Positions 29,303 through 39,095 of a stretch of DNA of 55,902 nt are shown piece by piece. Origin of the DNA: Clostridiales bacterium (GTDB lineage: Bacteria > Bacillota > Clostridia > Christensenellales > Aristaeellaceae); the NCBI GenBank assembly GCA_012729115.1, contig JAAYDR010000083.1, positions 1 through 55,902 on the forward strand, written 5' to 3'. The position numbers were made by a program, and so were the translations under genes. The first letter of the stretch is position 1. Each line of letters opens with the position of its first letter. The notes beneath the pieces were generated by a model. It had not been told where the DNA came from. It saw only the letters and a list, made by a program, of their open reading frames with translations, and did no database searches.

Positions 29303-30325
29303 CTATTCGGAAGCCTCTTCCGTACAGACCAGCCGTTTTTCGATCTTGCCTACCACGTCGTTTTCCGCCATCTTCACGGCCTGGCTGATGGCGCAGGCGA
29401 TGGCATGGCCGTTGCTGGAGCCGTGGGCTTTGATCACACTGCCCCGCACTCCCAGCAGGGGTGCGCCTCCTACTTCATGATAGTCCATGGTCCTGGCCAC
29501 CCTCCTGAAGGCGGGTTTTGCCAGGAGGCCGCCCACCTTGCTTCGCAGGTCGGACATGATTTCCCGCTTGATGATCCCCATCAGCGTTCCTGCCACGCCC
29601 TCCATGAATTTGAGGATTACGTTGCCCACAAAGCCGTCACAGACGATTACATCCGCTGCGTCCCTGGTGATCTCCCGTGCCTCCACGTTGCCTACGAAGT
29701 TCAGGTCTGCTTTTTCCAGCAGGCCAAAGGCTTCCTTGGTAAGCGCGCAGCCCTTTTCGGCTTCCGCGCCGTTGTTCACCAGCCCCACCCTTGGGTTTTC
29801 CATGCCCTGGACGCCCTGCATGTAGGCCGTGCCCATCAGGCCGAACTGTACCAGCCACTGGGGCTTGCAATCCACATTGGCCCCGCAGTCAATCAGCAGG
29901 AAAAAATCCTTGCCGTTGGGCATCAGGGGAGCCAGGGCCGGGCGCTCAATGCCGGGGATGCGGCCAAGCCGGAACATGCCTCCCGCCAGCACCGCCCCGG
30001 TGCTGCCCGCAGAGACAAAGGCATCCACTTCCTTATCCCTCAGTTTGAGCATCCCATCCACAATGGCGCTGCCTTTTTTCTTTCGCACAGCCATCACAGG
30101 GGACTCACAGTTGTCAATCACTTCCGGGCAATCGGTGAGGATCACCTGGGAGCGGAGATCAGCGGGAGCTTCGGCAAAGACCCTGTCCACCTCTTCCCGG
30201 ACCCTCTCCAGGGGGCCCCCCAGTTCCAGGGTGATGGAGGGATGGCGCCGGAGCGCTTCCAACGCGCCTTGGACCACAGCTCCCGGCGCGTGGTCGCCGC
30301 CCATGGCATCCAGATAAATTTTCAT
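29303..30325 (-). CDS. plsX: Phosphate acyltransferase PlsX
   Basis: A 340-residue cytoplasmic enzyme that converts acyl-ACP to acyl-phosphate, the first step of phospholipid synthesis through PlsY and PlsC. Family signatures are YLDAMGGDHAPGAVVQGA at the N-terminus, AFVSAGSTGAVLAGG, LLIDCGANVDCKP, and VCDGFVGNVILKFMEG. Length is normal. It lies 42 bases before acpP, its substrate donor, and 39 bases after the large propeller protein gene. The ribosome binding site is weak, so translation may depend on coupling with the gene before it. Confidence 0.97.
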   Translation of the reverse strand: MKIYLDAMGGDHAPGAVVQGALEALRRHPSITLELGGPLERVREEVDRVFAEAPADLRSQVILTDCPEVIDNCESPVMAVRKKKGSAIVDGMLKLRDKEVDAFVSAGSTGAVLAGGMFRLGRIPGIERPALAPLMPNGKDFFLLIDCGANVDCKPQWLVQFGLMGTAYMQGVQGMENPRVGLVNNGAEAEKGCALTKEAFGLLEKADLNFVGNVEAREITRDAADVIVCDGFVGNVILKFMEGVAGTLMGIIKREIMSDLRSKVGGLLAKPAFRRVARTMDYHEVGGAPLLGVRGSVIKAHGSSNGHAIACAISQAVKMAENDVVGKIEKRLVCTEEASE

Positions 30326-30364
30326 GGGATCACCGCTTTCGTATTGGTTCCTGTTTCGCCAGGG

Positions 30365-33300
30365 TTACTGGATCCGGATGCCGTAGATGGCCCCGGTATC
30401 CTTGCCGGTGGTGCCGATGACCAGGATATCCCGGTATACGGCGGGGGAGGCCTCGATTTCGCCGGGGAGTTTCAGGGTATGGAGGATCTCGCCGGTCCGT
30501 GCGTTCATCAGATGCACGTTCCCATTGCGCTCCGCCTGAATCAGCCAGGCCTCGCCGCTGTCGGAATAAACCGCCACAGGGCTGGACTCGCTTTCGGACT
30601 GCAGCTTCTGTTTCCACACCAGGTTTCCGTCCGCCTTATTCAGCGCGATCACCAGGCTGCCTCCCTTGCCGGCCGTGACGGTGAAGATCACCAGATCGTC
30701 AATGGCATTGTCACCCACCACGGGATTGGCCATGCAGCCAATCTTGTACTCTGTCGTGTAGGCAAGGTCCGGCACCTGATAGGCCCATTCCTCTTTGCCG
30801 GTGAGGGCATTGTAGCGGCGCAGGGTGGAAACGCCCGATTTCCCCTGATACACGATGCAGTTCCCCGTATACAGGGCCAGGGTCTGGGAGGCTTCTTCAA
30901 AATCCAGGGCAGGGGTCGCGTTGATATCGTCACCGGTCTTCACGGCCCACACCGGCGTGAGGGTGTTGATGTCCACGCATTGGAGCACCCCGGAGTCATC
31001 CCCATAGAACACATAGTTGTTGTACATGGCCACGCTGCCGTCAATGTTGGCCCGTTTTTTGTCCTGTTTGGCGGCCAGGGTCTTGTACCGTTGGATGGCC
31101 GGGGAGATCTTGAGGCTTCCCGCCTGATGGTCAAATTTCTCGTTCAGTTCCACGGTATAGAGCACGCCGTTTTGCCCGCCCACCACCATGGTCTGGGTTT
31201 GCTTGTCAAAGAGGGCCGCGCCGCTGGCGCCGCTGTAATTGGTGTTGGCGGCCTTGTCACGGCCATCCAGCAGAAGAAGCTCCTTGCCATTGAGCAGGTT
31301 GTAGAGATGATAGCCGTTGGAGACCTGCTTTTTGGCCAGATTGCTGTGGCTTTGGCCGATACCCAGGATGGGGGTGCCGTTGGTGGCAATGGAGGCGGCG
31401 CTTCCGCTGGGGGCACCGATATCAATGGGTGCACGGGTCTCCTGCCCGTCGGTGAGGTCCAGGAAGTGGATCAAACCGTCCTGGCCCGCCAAAATGACTT
31501 CCTTCAGGGCTGTGGTATTCTTCTTTTCCGCATGGAGATTCATCAGGTTGCGGACTTCCGTGGGCCATTTCACGATAATGGGCTGGCCGGGCCAGGCAAT
31601 GCCGTACACAGTGGATTTGCTGAGCTTCGTGCTGCCCACAGGCACCTTCCACAGCTCGGTCAGGGAGTTCTGGGAAACATTCACCGTGCCATAGGCGGCG
31701 TTTTGGCGGAAGGGGCCGTCCCGGAAAGTAAGCACACCGCTCTGCTTCCAAACGGCATAGTTGAAGGGGTCCAGCATGCCGATGGATCGGGTGCGGCTGT
31801 AGGATTCCGTAACCTTCAGCTCGTTGTAGAGGGTCTTCTTCAGGCTGATGGCCGAGGGAGAAGCGCTTTCATCCGCTTGGGCGGTGAGGGCGGGCAGGGG
31901 TGTGGGGGCGGGGGTGGCTGCGGGAGTGGGTACCGGGGTCGGCTGGAAGTCCATGATATCCTCCCCAATCACATCCCCTTGGGGCAGGACAGCAGATGCA
32001 TCCGCGGCCATGACGGGCAGCACATCCTCCTGGGATGCGTCGGCCAGAGCCCCCTCATCCTCCTGGATACCGTCGGCCGCCTCATCCTCTGAGAGAGGTT
32101 CACTCAATTCCACATAGACCGAGAAATCGGAGTCCGTAAAATTCAGATCATCGGCGGTCTGGTATTGCAGGATCAAGTCGCCTTCATAGGCCATTTCCAT
32201 GGTGGTACTTACGTCCCAGGTAAGGTTTTGGTCGGACTCTAGCACACTGCCGGTTTCGGTGGTTCCGTCGCTGAGGCTGTAGGAAACCACGGGGGTGCCA
32301 TAGATGTCCACCACCCGTATGGCGGCCACATCTGCGCTTGTCTGGGCCAGGAAGTGAATGGTGGCGGGAACAGGCCCCTCGTTGGTATCGCTGCTGAAGC
32401 TGTTCACAGGGGGGAGAACCTGGATGGGAGCAGAGATGCGGATGGGGGTGGCCAGGGTCATGCCCTCATCCCACTGGCCGTCTTTCTGCAGTGCCTGCAC
32501 GGTCAACAGACCGCTGTAAGCATCCTCAACGGTATAGGGAAGGGCCCAGATCATTCCCTTGCTGTTCTTGGTGACGGGTCCTCCCAGCAGATCCTGGTCC
32601 GTCACGGTCTTTTCCAGCCATACATTGCCCTGCTCGTCCACAAAGCGCAGATCCTTCACGCTGCTGATCGTCTGCACATTGAAAATCAGGGTGGCGGGAG
32701 CGCTGCCTTCGGCAGGGGTTACGGTGAAACCGGTGATTCGCTGCTGGTCAGGAGCGATCATGCTCTTGACATTCTCGGCCAGGCTGACAATGGCCGACTT
32801 GATGCCGCCCAGGGTGTCTCCCACGGGACCGCCCACGGCGTCCCAATTGGGCAGCCAAATGCCCGCAAGCGCGCCGCCCAGCACCAGCAATACAATCACA
32901 ATGGGAACCAGACAACCTCGGCGGCGGGAGATGGTTTCCTCTTCCTCGTCGTCTTCAAAATCGTAACGGGGGCGCCGTACCGGGGCCGGGGTCCTGCCCC
33001 GGACATTTTCCTCCCGGCGGGGGGACGGGTAGCGCTCGCTGTCATCCTCAAACAGAGGGGGTCGTTGAGGTCTGGGACCAGGCCCCCCCCCCTGAACGGG
33101 TCTGCCGGCAGGCGCACCCTGGAGGGGAGCGCCTTTGGGGCGGGGGATGCTCTCCCTGGCCGGGCCATCCTGGGGGCCTTGCGGCCTGGGAGTACCGGGC
33201 ACAGGGGAACGGACGCCCCGGTCCCCGGCGGGCTGGGGCCGACCCTCCCGATAGGTGTCGGCTTCATTGCGGGGCATGGGCCTGCCTTCGGGAATATCCC

Positions 33301-34288
33301 TGCCTTCGGGAATAATCCTGCCTTCGGGATTAACCCTGTCACGGGCTTGCCGGGCTTTATCGCCCACGGAGCCCGTACGTTCCGGCTCATCGGCAGGCAA
33401 TACGCCCACCTGGCTGCGGGGTACAGGAGCGCCGCTGATGGGCATGGCGGTGCGCGCCCCGGTATAGCGTTCGCCGGGCACGGCAGGGCGGCGGGGAGGC
33501 TTCTGGGCCTCCTTCGCCTCGGGCTCAGAATCCTCCTCGTGGAAGGAATCAAACACATCGGCAGCCAAAGGGGGGCGGCCGGAGGGGAAGGGAGGAGTGG
33601 CGGGGGGCGTCACGGGTGGCAGGGAAGGCTCCCCTGGAACCCATGGGGGAGGAGCAACGCCGGTAGACATGGGAGAGGGCGCCGGAGCCGGAGCCCCGCC
33701 CTGGCCCTGATAGCGGGCCATCCGGCCTGTCCGGCGGTTGCGGGCGGGGGAAGAAGCAGAGTCTCCCTGGGGTGTTTCCGTCTGGGGAGGCTGGGAGGCG
33801 GAGGAAGGCGCGTCCTTGGGTGGGGTCACCGGAGCAGCAGTCTCCAGGCGGGGAGAAGCATCCCTCAGGGGATAGGGCGGAGCAAAGGGAGGAGTTTCGC
33901 TTCTCTCCACGGTTTTGCGTTTGTGGACCATCTGGGAGGCGAGCAGAGGCTTGCCGATACGGGTGGGGGCGTCCTCTCCCTGGCGGGCAAAATCGTCCTG
34001 CAGATCCCCGGCTTGCGGTGCGGCGGACAGGGGCAGACCCCCCTGGAGCATTTCCGCTCCATAGGGCGCCGGCTCCTCTGTCAGGAAGGAGGACTGCGGA
34101 TCAGAGGGCGGCCTGCGCCAGGCGGAGAAATCCTGCCCGGGAGCAGAGGGCTCGGATGCCATGGCCTGGGGATCGTCATAAGCGGCAAAGGGGTCAGGCT
34201 GTCCCCAGGGATTGCGCGGCTGCCTGTTTATTTCTCTCTCATCCAGAGGTTCGGACCCCTTGGGATTGTTTCGGTTGAAATCACTCAA
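30365..34288 (-). CDS. Large single-pass membrane protein: Pro-rich cytoplasmic region, two Ig/PKD-like domains, PQQ-like beta-propeller
   Basis: A 1307-residue protein with four parts. Residues 1 to about 450 are disordered, rich in Pro, Gly and Arg, with short EGR repeats (NPEGRIIPEGRDIPEGR). One membrane helix, CLVPIVIVLLVLGGALAGIW, lies near 458-478 after RRR, giving an inside N-terminus. Two similar beta modules follow (about 515-615, TGFTVTPAEGSAPATLIFNV; about 625-730, SFSSDTNEGPVPATIHFLAQ). After a Pro/Thr linker comes a PQQ-like repeat propeller (about 860-1307; WKVPVGSTKLS, then GVLQCVDINTLTPVWAVKTG, DGNLVWKQKL). No function is known. I choose TTG 34288, nine bases after AAGGAG, over a GTG upstream. 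It has its own promoter and is followed by plsX. A cell-surface scaffold or sensor is my guess. Confidence 0.75.
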   Translation of the reverse strand: MSDFNRNNPKGSEPLDEREINRQPRNPWGQPDPFAAYDDPQAMASEPSAPGQDFSAWRRPPSDPQSSFLTEEPAPYGAEMLQGGLPLSAAPQAGDLQDDFARQGEDAPTRIGKPLLASQMVHKRKTVERSETPPFAPPYPLRDASPRLETAAPVTPPKDAPSSASQPPQTETPQGDSASSPARNRRTGRMARYQGQGGAPAPAPSPMSTGVAPPPWVPGEPSLPPVTPPATPPFPSGRPPLAADVFDSFHEEDSEPEAKEAQKPPRRPAVPGERYTGARTAMPISGAPVPRSQVGVLPADEPERTGSVGDKARQARDRVNPEGRIIPEGRDIPEGRPMPRNEADTYREGRPQPAGDRGVRSPVPGTPRPQGPQDGPARESIPRPKGAPLQGAPAGRPVQGGGPGPRPQRPPLFEDDSERYPSPRREENVRGRTPAPVRRPRYDFEDDEEEETISRRRGCLVPIVIVLLVLGGALAGIWLPNWDAVGGPVGDTLGGIKSAIVSLAENVKSMIAPDQQRITGFTVTPAEGSAPATLIFNVQTISSVKDLRFVDEQGNVWLEKTVTDQDLLGGPVTKNSKGMIWALPYTVEDAYSGLLTVQALQKDGQWDEGMTLATPIRISAPIQVLPPVNSFSSDTNEGPVPATIHFLAQTSADVAAIRVVDIYGTPVVSYSLSDGTTETGSVLESDQNLTWDVSTTMEMAYEGDLILQYQTADDLNFTDSDFSVYVELSEPLSEDEAADGIQEDEGALADASQEDVLPVMAADASAVLPQGDVIGEDIMDFQPTPVPTPAATPAPTPLPALTAQADESASPSAISLKKTLYNELKVTESYSRTRSIGMLDPFNYAVWKQSGVLTFRDGPFRQNAAYGTVNVSQNSLTELWKVPVGSTKLSKSTVYGIAWPGQPIIVKWPTEVRNLMNLHAEKKNTTALKEVILAGQDGLIHFLDLTDGQETRAPIDIGAPSGSAASIATNGTPILGIGQSHSNLAKKQVSNGYHLYNLLNGKELLLLDGRDKAANTNYSGASGAALFDKQTQTMVVGGQNGVLYTVELNEKFDHQAGSLKISPAIQRYKTLAAKQDKKRANIDGSVAMYNNYVFYGDDSGVLQCVDINTLTPVWAVKTGDDINATPALDFEEASQTLALYTGNCIVYQGKSGVSTLRRYNALTGKEEWAYQVPDLAYTTEYKIGCMANPVVGDNAIDDLVIFTVTAGKGGSLVIALNKADGNLVWKQKLQSESESSPVAVYSDSGEAWLIQAERNGNVHLMNARTGEILHTLKLPGEIEASPAVYRDILVIGTTGKDTGAIYGIRIQ

Positions 34289-34406
34289 AGTCTTGCACTC
34301 CTTATCCTGACGTTCAGGAACATGCCCGGGCGGGTGCACGGGCCATGAGCCGTGAACCGGGGTGATGGCAGCAAAAACATAATAAATACAACAAATGCCA
34401 CTTTTT

Positions 34407-34435
34407 ATTATAACAAGAATCCCAAAAGTCTACAA
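34407..34435 (-). promoter_or_regulatory. Promoter of the large propeller protein gene (and plsX operon)
   Basis: On the minus strand TGTTATAAT is an extended -10 (TATAAT at 34407-34412), with a weak TTGTAG 17 bases upstream (34430-34435). The leader to the TTG start is about 110 bases. The rest of the 34289-34669 gap, on the asnB side, shows TTGACA at 34443-34448 without a matching -10 and no recognisable T-box or riboswitch. Confidence 0.65.
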
Positions 34436-34669
34436 GTCCATTTTGACAGGCAGGACCGGGGGTGTCGGACTTCGCCCCTTCTGCTGCATGCCGCGAAGAC
34501 CCCGGGGGCAGGGAGAGCGCAGGATTCCGTTTCTCCCCCAGACAACTCCCTGCCAAAAGCTTCCACCGTTTTGTTACAAATCATGCAACCATTTGATACC
34601 CCAAACATCTCGCACCATCGCTTTGAGGAGCGCATACGCTAGGGCATGCGTAAAGGAGGCGGCGGCAGA

Positions 34670-36487
34670 ATGTGCGCAATCGCGGGGATCATCGGCAGGA
34701 GTGAGGACGGGGCGTATGGCCCGATGCTGGAAACCATGGAGCGACGCGGACCGGATCAGGAAGGCCTGTGGGTGGACCCGGGGGCGGCTCTTTTGCACCG
34801 GCGGCTGTCGGTAGTGGACCTGGCCAATGGGCGGCAGCCCATGGAGCTTACCTGGCAAGGCGATACCTATATCCTGGTTTACAATGGCGAGCTGTACAAC
34901 ACGGAAGAATTGAAAAGGGAACTTGCGTCCCTGGGTCACGAGTTTACCAGCCACTCGGACACGGAGGTGCTTTTGCATGCCTATGTTCAGTGGAAAGCGT
35001 CCTGCGTGGAAAAACTCAACGGCATTTTTGCCTTTGGAGTGTATGAACAGCGCACGGGCCGCCTGTTTCTGGCCCGGGACCGAATCGGCGTGAAGCCGCT
35101 TTTCTATACGTGCCAGGAGGAGGCTTTTCTTTTTTCATCGGAAATCAAAACCTTGCTGGCTTATCCGGGCACCCAAGCAGTACTCACCCCTGAGGGGGTT
35201 GGGGAGATACTTCTGCTGGGGCCGGGGCGCACACCGGGATGCGGTGTGCTGAAGGGCATCCATGAGGTACGGCCTGGCTGGAGTGGCTATTACGAGAATG
35301 GGGAACTGTCCCTGACGCCTTACTGGAGGCTCACCGACCGCATTCATGAGGATGACCTGCCCACGACCCTTCACACCGTGCGGGAGTTGGTGACGGACGC
35401 CATCAGGCGGCAGCTGGTTTCGGATGTGCCCATCGGCTGCTTTCTGTCCGGCGGGCTGGACTCCAGCATCCTGGCTGCGGTGGCCGCGCGAAGCCTGAAG
35501 AAACGCGGCCAGGTCCTTGATACCTTCTCCGTCACCTATCGGGAGAACGAGCGGTATTTCCGCGCGTCCCGCTTCCAGCCCAACAGTGACGACGAATACA
35601 TCGGCCTCATGACCAGGGCGCTGGGCAGCCGCCATCACAGGATCGAGCTGGACACCGGGGAACTGGCCGATGCGCTGTATGACGCGGTGGATGCCAGAGA
35701 CCTGCCCGGCATGGCCGATGTGGATAGCTCCCTGCTGCTGTTTTGCAAGAAGGTGTGCCAGGACATCACCGTTGCCCTCTCGGGAGAGTGCGCGGACGAG
35801 ATTTTCGGGGGCTACCCCTGGTACCGGGACCCCGGGCTCCGTGCCCGGGAAGGTTTCCCCTGGGCCCAGTCCACAGTCTTCCGGATATCGCTGCTGGCAC
35901 AAGCCGCGCTGGGCGAAGGGGACCCCTTCCGCTTCGTGGAGGAGCGATACCGCCGGTCGATGGCAGACACCCACATCCTGCCGGAAACCGACGGGGAGGA
36001 AAGGCGCATGCGGGAGATGACACAGCTGAACTTTGATTGGTTTATGCAGACCCTGCTGGATCGCAAGGATCGGATGGGCATGTACTCCGGCCTGGAGGTG
36101 CGGGTGCCCTTTTGCGATCACCGCCTGGCGGAGTACATGTATGCGGTGCCCTGGACCATGAAGGAACTGGGAGGCTATGAAAAGGGCCTGCTGAGGCAGG
36201 CCATGGCGGATATTCTTCCGGAAAAGGTGCGCCTGCGCAAAAAAAGCCCCTATCCCAAGACCCATAACCCGGCCTATGCCGCGCTGGTCAAGGAGAGGCT
36301 GCGGGATCTGATCAGCACCCCAAACGCTTCCCTGTGGACAATCGTCCGGCGCAAGAAAGCAAAAGAGCTTCTGGAGCAGGAACCGGAGCAGAACTGGTAT
36401 GGGCAGCTGATGACCGGGCCGCAGACGATTGCGTATTTGCTGCAGGTGGAGTACTGGCTGAGGAAGTATCGGGTGAGGATCGCTTAG
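34670..36487 (+). CDS. asnB: Asparagine synthase, glutamine-hydrolysing
   Basis: A 605-residue two-domain enzyme making asparagine from aspartate, ATP and glutamine. The N-terminal Ntn-type glutaminase begins MCAIAGIIG with catalytic Cys at position 2, and it continues RRGPDQEG and YNGELYNTEEL. The synthetase domain has PP-loop FLSGGLDSSILAAV near residue 260 and LSGECADEIFGGYPWYRDP. ATG 34670 is the right start because the nucleophile cysteine must be exposed after Met removal; AAAGGAGG lies ten bases upstream. It is a single gene, divergent from the propeller protein gene and convergent with the rRNA methyltransferase gene (24 bases between stops). AsnB-like enzymes in other pathways exist, but all core residues fit AsnB. 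Confidence 0.93.
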   Translation: MCAIAGIIGRSEDGAYGPMLETMERRGPDQEGLWVDPGAALLHRRLSVVDLANGRQPMELTWQGDTYILVYNGELYNTEELKRELASLGHEFTSHSDTEVLLHAYVQWKASCVEKLNGIFAFGVYEQRTGRLFLARDRIGVKPLFYTCQEEAFLFSSEIKTLLAYPGTQAVLTPEGVGEILLLGPGRTPGCGVLKGIHEVRPGWSGYYENGELSLTPYWRLTDRIHEDDLPTTLHTVRELVTDAIRRQLVSDVPIGCFLSGGLDSSILAAVAARSLKKRGQVLDTFSVTYRENERYFRASRFQPNSDDEYIGLMTRALGSRHHRIELDTGELADALYDAVDARDLPGMADVDSSLLLFCKKVCQDITVALSGECADEIFGGYPWYRDPGLRAREGFPWAQSTVFRISLLAQAALGEGDPFRFVEERYRRSMADTHILPETDGEERRMREMTQLNFDWFMQTLLDRKDRMGMYSGLEVRVPFCDHRLAEYMYAVPWTMKELGGYEKGLLRQAMADILPEKVRLRKKSPYPKTHNPAYAALVKERLRDLISTPNASLWTIVRRKKAKELLEQEPEQNWYGQLMTGPQTIAYLLQVEYWLRKYRVRIA

Positions 36488-36510
36488 GTGCGGGGAGCTC
36501 TGGCCCCCTG

Positions 36511-37332
36511 TCACCCGCGATTTACGATATCATACATCATGATGGCGGCAGCCACTGCCGCGTTGAGGGATTCCGCGCCGCCCCGCATGGGCAGGGCATA
36601 GCGGTGGGTGGCGGCGGAGGAAAGGGCTTTGGACAGCCCGGCTCCTTCATTGCCAATCAGCAGGCAAACCTTGGGAGGAAGGGGCCCGCGTTCATAGAAG
36701 GGCAAGCCGTCCAGCACGGCGGCAATCACCCTAAAGCCTGCTGATTTCAGTAGCTGAGCCGCCGCTGCCCCGCTGCTTACGCGGGCCAGGGGGAGGCGGA
36801 AGACGCTGCCCATGGTGGCCCGCAAAGCCTTGGGCGAAAAGGGGTCCGCGCTTTCTCCGGCAAGGATGCAGCCTGTAAAGCCTGCCGCATCGGCAGTGCG
36901 CAGGATGGTACCCACATTGCCGGGATCCTGTACATTTTCCAGGAAGACCATGTGCTCGCCCAGAGCAGGCAGGCCTTCAGTGCTTTCCAGGTTGGCCAGG
37001 GCAGGCAGGGCGACCACCGCCGCAATGCCCTGGGGAGCCTTCACCTGGGACAGGGCGGACAGCACATGCTCCGGCACGGCGTACAGGGCGGCGGAGGGGG
37101 GCAGGGAAGCATCAGGTGCTCCCGCAAGAAGACGCTCCAAAAGGCTTTCCTTGCCCTGGGCAACAAACACGGCCTGTATGGCCTGGGGGCGCATGGCCAG
37201 GGCTTCTGTCACCAGATGCTCTCCTTCGCAGAGGAAGGCCTGCTGCTCCGCCCGGCCCCTGGCGCTGGCCAGCGCTTTGGCTGCCAGCACCCGGGGGTTC
37301 TTCGCGCTGGTGATAACCTGCAAAGGCTTCAT
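36511..37332 (-). CDS. SpoU/TrmH-family RNA 2'-O-methyltransferase (RlmB/TsnR-like)
   Basis: A 273-residue SPOUT methyltransferase with an N-terminal substrate-binding domain (about 1-100, starting ITSAKNPRVLAAKALAS, FLCEGEHLVTEAL) and a C-terminal SpoU domain. Its motifs are LENVQDPGNVGTILRTADA, LLIGNEGAGLS, and LPMRGGAESLNAAVAAAIMM. It likely methylates a ribose in 23S rRNA, and this domain layout is common beside phenylalanyl- or other tRNA synthetase genes. Here it starts five bases after argS on the same strand. It is unlike the second family member at 21937-22692, which has a different N-terminal part. Confidence 0.9.
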   Translation of the reverse strand: MKPLQVITSAKNPRVLAAKALASARGRAEQQAFLCEGEHLVTEALAMRPQAIQAVFVAQGKESLLERLLAGAPDASLPPSAALYAVPEHVLSALSQVKAPQGIAAVVALPALANLESTEGLPALGEHMVFLENVQDPGNVGTILRTADAAGFTGCILAGESADPFSPKALRATMGSVFRLPLARVSSGAAAAQLLKSAGFRVIAAVLDGLPFYERGPLPPKVCLLIGNEGAGLSKALSSAATHRYALPMRGGAESLNAAVAAAIMMYDIVNRG

Positions 37333-37337
37333 GGGCC

Positions 37338-39095
37338 TTACATCCTCTCCGGCGCGTCCATGCCAATCAGGTAAAGGGCGGTTTTCAGGGTGCGCTTCAC
37401 GGCCAGGGTCAGTTCCAGCCGGGCCTGGCGGACACCCGGTTCGGCGTCCAGGATCCGATTTTCATAGTAAAACTTGTTGTAGCTCTTGGCAATCTCCGTC
37501 AGCGCCCGGGTGATGATGCTGGGCTCATAGCGCAGGGCAGCCTCTCGGACAGCCTCCGGGAAGCGGGACAGGAGCCGGAGCACCTCCTGGGCATAATCAT
37601 CGCCAAGGCCCGCATAGTCCGCCTGTCCATCGCCCCAGCTCAGGTCCGAAACCTCCTCCAGGGCGGCAGCCTCCCGCTGGGCGGCTTTGCGCAGCACGGA
37701 ACAGCAGCGGGCGTGGGTATACTGGACATAGGGGCCGGTTTCCCCGTCAAAGTTCAGAGCCCTCTCCCACCAGAAGTCGATGTCCTTGATGCGGTTGTTC
37801 TGCAAATCCGCATACACCACCGCGCCGATGCCCACCTGAGCGGCTACCTCCTGGGGGTTCTCCAGATCGGGGCTCTTTTCTCGTATGATTTCCAGGGCCT
37901 TTTCCTTGGCCCGGTTGAGCAAATCCTCCAGGTAAACCACATGCCCCTTGCGGGTGGCCAGCGTCTGGCCCTCATAGGAGATCATGCCAAAGGAGACATG
38001 GATCAGGTCCCTGGCCCAGGCATAGCCCATCTTTTCCACAACCTTGAACCATTGGCGGAAATGCAGGTCCTGCTGGTAGGCCACCACATAGAGGCATTTG
38101 TCAAAGTCATAGGTGTCCTTGCGGTACAGGGCGGCGGCGATGTCGCGGGTGGCATAGAGGGTGGCCCCATCCTTTTTCAGAATCAGGCAGGGGGGCATGC
38201 CGCTGTCTTCCAAATCCACGATGGAAGCTCCGTCGCTGATGGTGAGCAGGTTTTTTTCCTTCAGCTCATCGATGACCCGGCCCATCTTGTCGTTGTAGAA
38301 GGCTTCGCCGTTGTAGCTGTTAAAGGTGACCCCCAGCATGTCATAGACCCGCTGGGTATCCCGCAGCGTCAGTTCCTTGAACCAGTTGAAAATGTGAAGG
38401 GCTTCCGGATCCCCATCCTCAATCTTTTTAAACCAGGCCCGGCCCTCATCCTCCAGGGCAGGCTCCCGCTCCGCCTCCTCGTGGAAGCGGACGTACAGAC
38501 GGGTGAGCGCTTCCACCCCGTCCCGTTCCACCTCATCCTGATCTCCCCAATGCTTGTAGGCGGAGATGAGCTTGCCAAACTGGGTGCCCCAATCGCCCAG
38601 GTGGTTGATGGACACGGTGGTATATCCCAGGAAGTCAAAGATGCGCCGCAGGCTGTGGCCGATCATGGTGGTGCTCAGATGGCCGATGTGGAAGCGCTTG
38701 GCGATATTGATGCTGGAAAAATCGATGCAGATGGTTTTCCCCCGGCCTTCCGTTCCGCTGCCGTAGGCTTCCCCGGCGGCCAGAACACTGCCAAGGATCT
38801 CCTGGGCAAAGTTCTCCCGGTTGAAGAAGAAGTTCAGATAGCCGCCCATGGCCTTTGCCTGGCAAAGATGGGGAGCGTCGATAGCCTGGGCCAGGGCTAT
38901 AGCGATCTGGGGCGGGCCCATGCGCAGCACCTTGCTCAGTTTGAAGCAGGGAAAGGCATAGTCCCCCATTTCCTTTTCAGGGGGAACTTCCAGATACTCT
39001 GCCACGGTGTTTTGATCCGGCATTTGCTCGCTGTTGGGATAACAGCTTGCCAGGGCCTGGCAAACCAGCTGTGCAATGCTTTGTTTGGAATCCAT
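37338..39095 (-). CDS. argS: Arginine-tRNA ligase
   Basis: A 585-residue class I synthetase. The HIGH motif is in NIAKRFHIGHLSTT, a KMSKS-equivalent is GQTLATRKGHVV, and the DALR anticodon-binding domain follows in the last 120 residues (QYTHARCCSVLRKA, then RALTEIAKSYNKFYYENRIL). The N-terminal Add-1 domain is present. I choose ATG 39095 with GAGGGGGG upstream. The A of this ATG is also the last base of the MATE transporter's TGA stop, so the two are translationally coupled. Confidence 0.97.
   Translation of the reverse strand: MDSKQSIAQLVCQALASCYPNSEQMPDQNTVAEYLEVPPEKEMGDYAFPCFKLSKVLRMGPPQIAIALAQAIDAPHLCQAKAMGGYLNFFFNRENFAQEILGSVLAAGEAYGSGTEGRGKTICIDFSSINIAKRFHIGHLSTTMIGHSLRRIFDFLGYTTVSINHLGDWGTQFGKLISAYKHWGDQDEVERDGVEALTRLYVRFHEEAEREPALEDEGRAWFKKIEDGDPEALHIFNWFKELTLRDTQRVYDMLGVTFNSYNGEAFYNDKMGRVIDELKEKNLLTISDGASIVDLEDSGMPPCLILKKDGATLYATRDIAAALYRKDTYDFDKCLYVVAYQQDLHFRQWFKVVEKMGYAWARDLIHVSFGMISYEGQTLATRKGHVVYLEDLLNRAKEKALEIIREKSPDLENPQEVAAQVGIGAVVYADLQNNRIKDIDFWWERALNFDGETGPYVQYTHARCCSVLRKAAQREAAALEEVSDLSWGDGQADYAGLGDDYAQEVLRLLSRFPEAVREAALRYEPSIITRALTEIAKSYNKFYYENRILDAEPGVRQARLELTLAVKRTLKTALYLIGMDAPERM

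Noticed and set aside
34352-34642. Open frame of 96 codons upstream of asnB
   Set aside because: It overlaps the propeller-gene promoter, lacks a ribosome binding site and has an unstructured, low-similarity product.
34436-34669. T-box or other amino-acid-responsive leader before asnB
   Set aside because: The T-box sequence and specifier-loop pattern are not visible.
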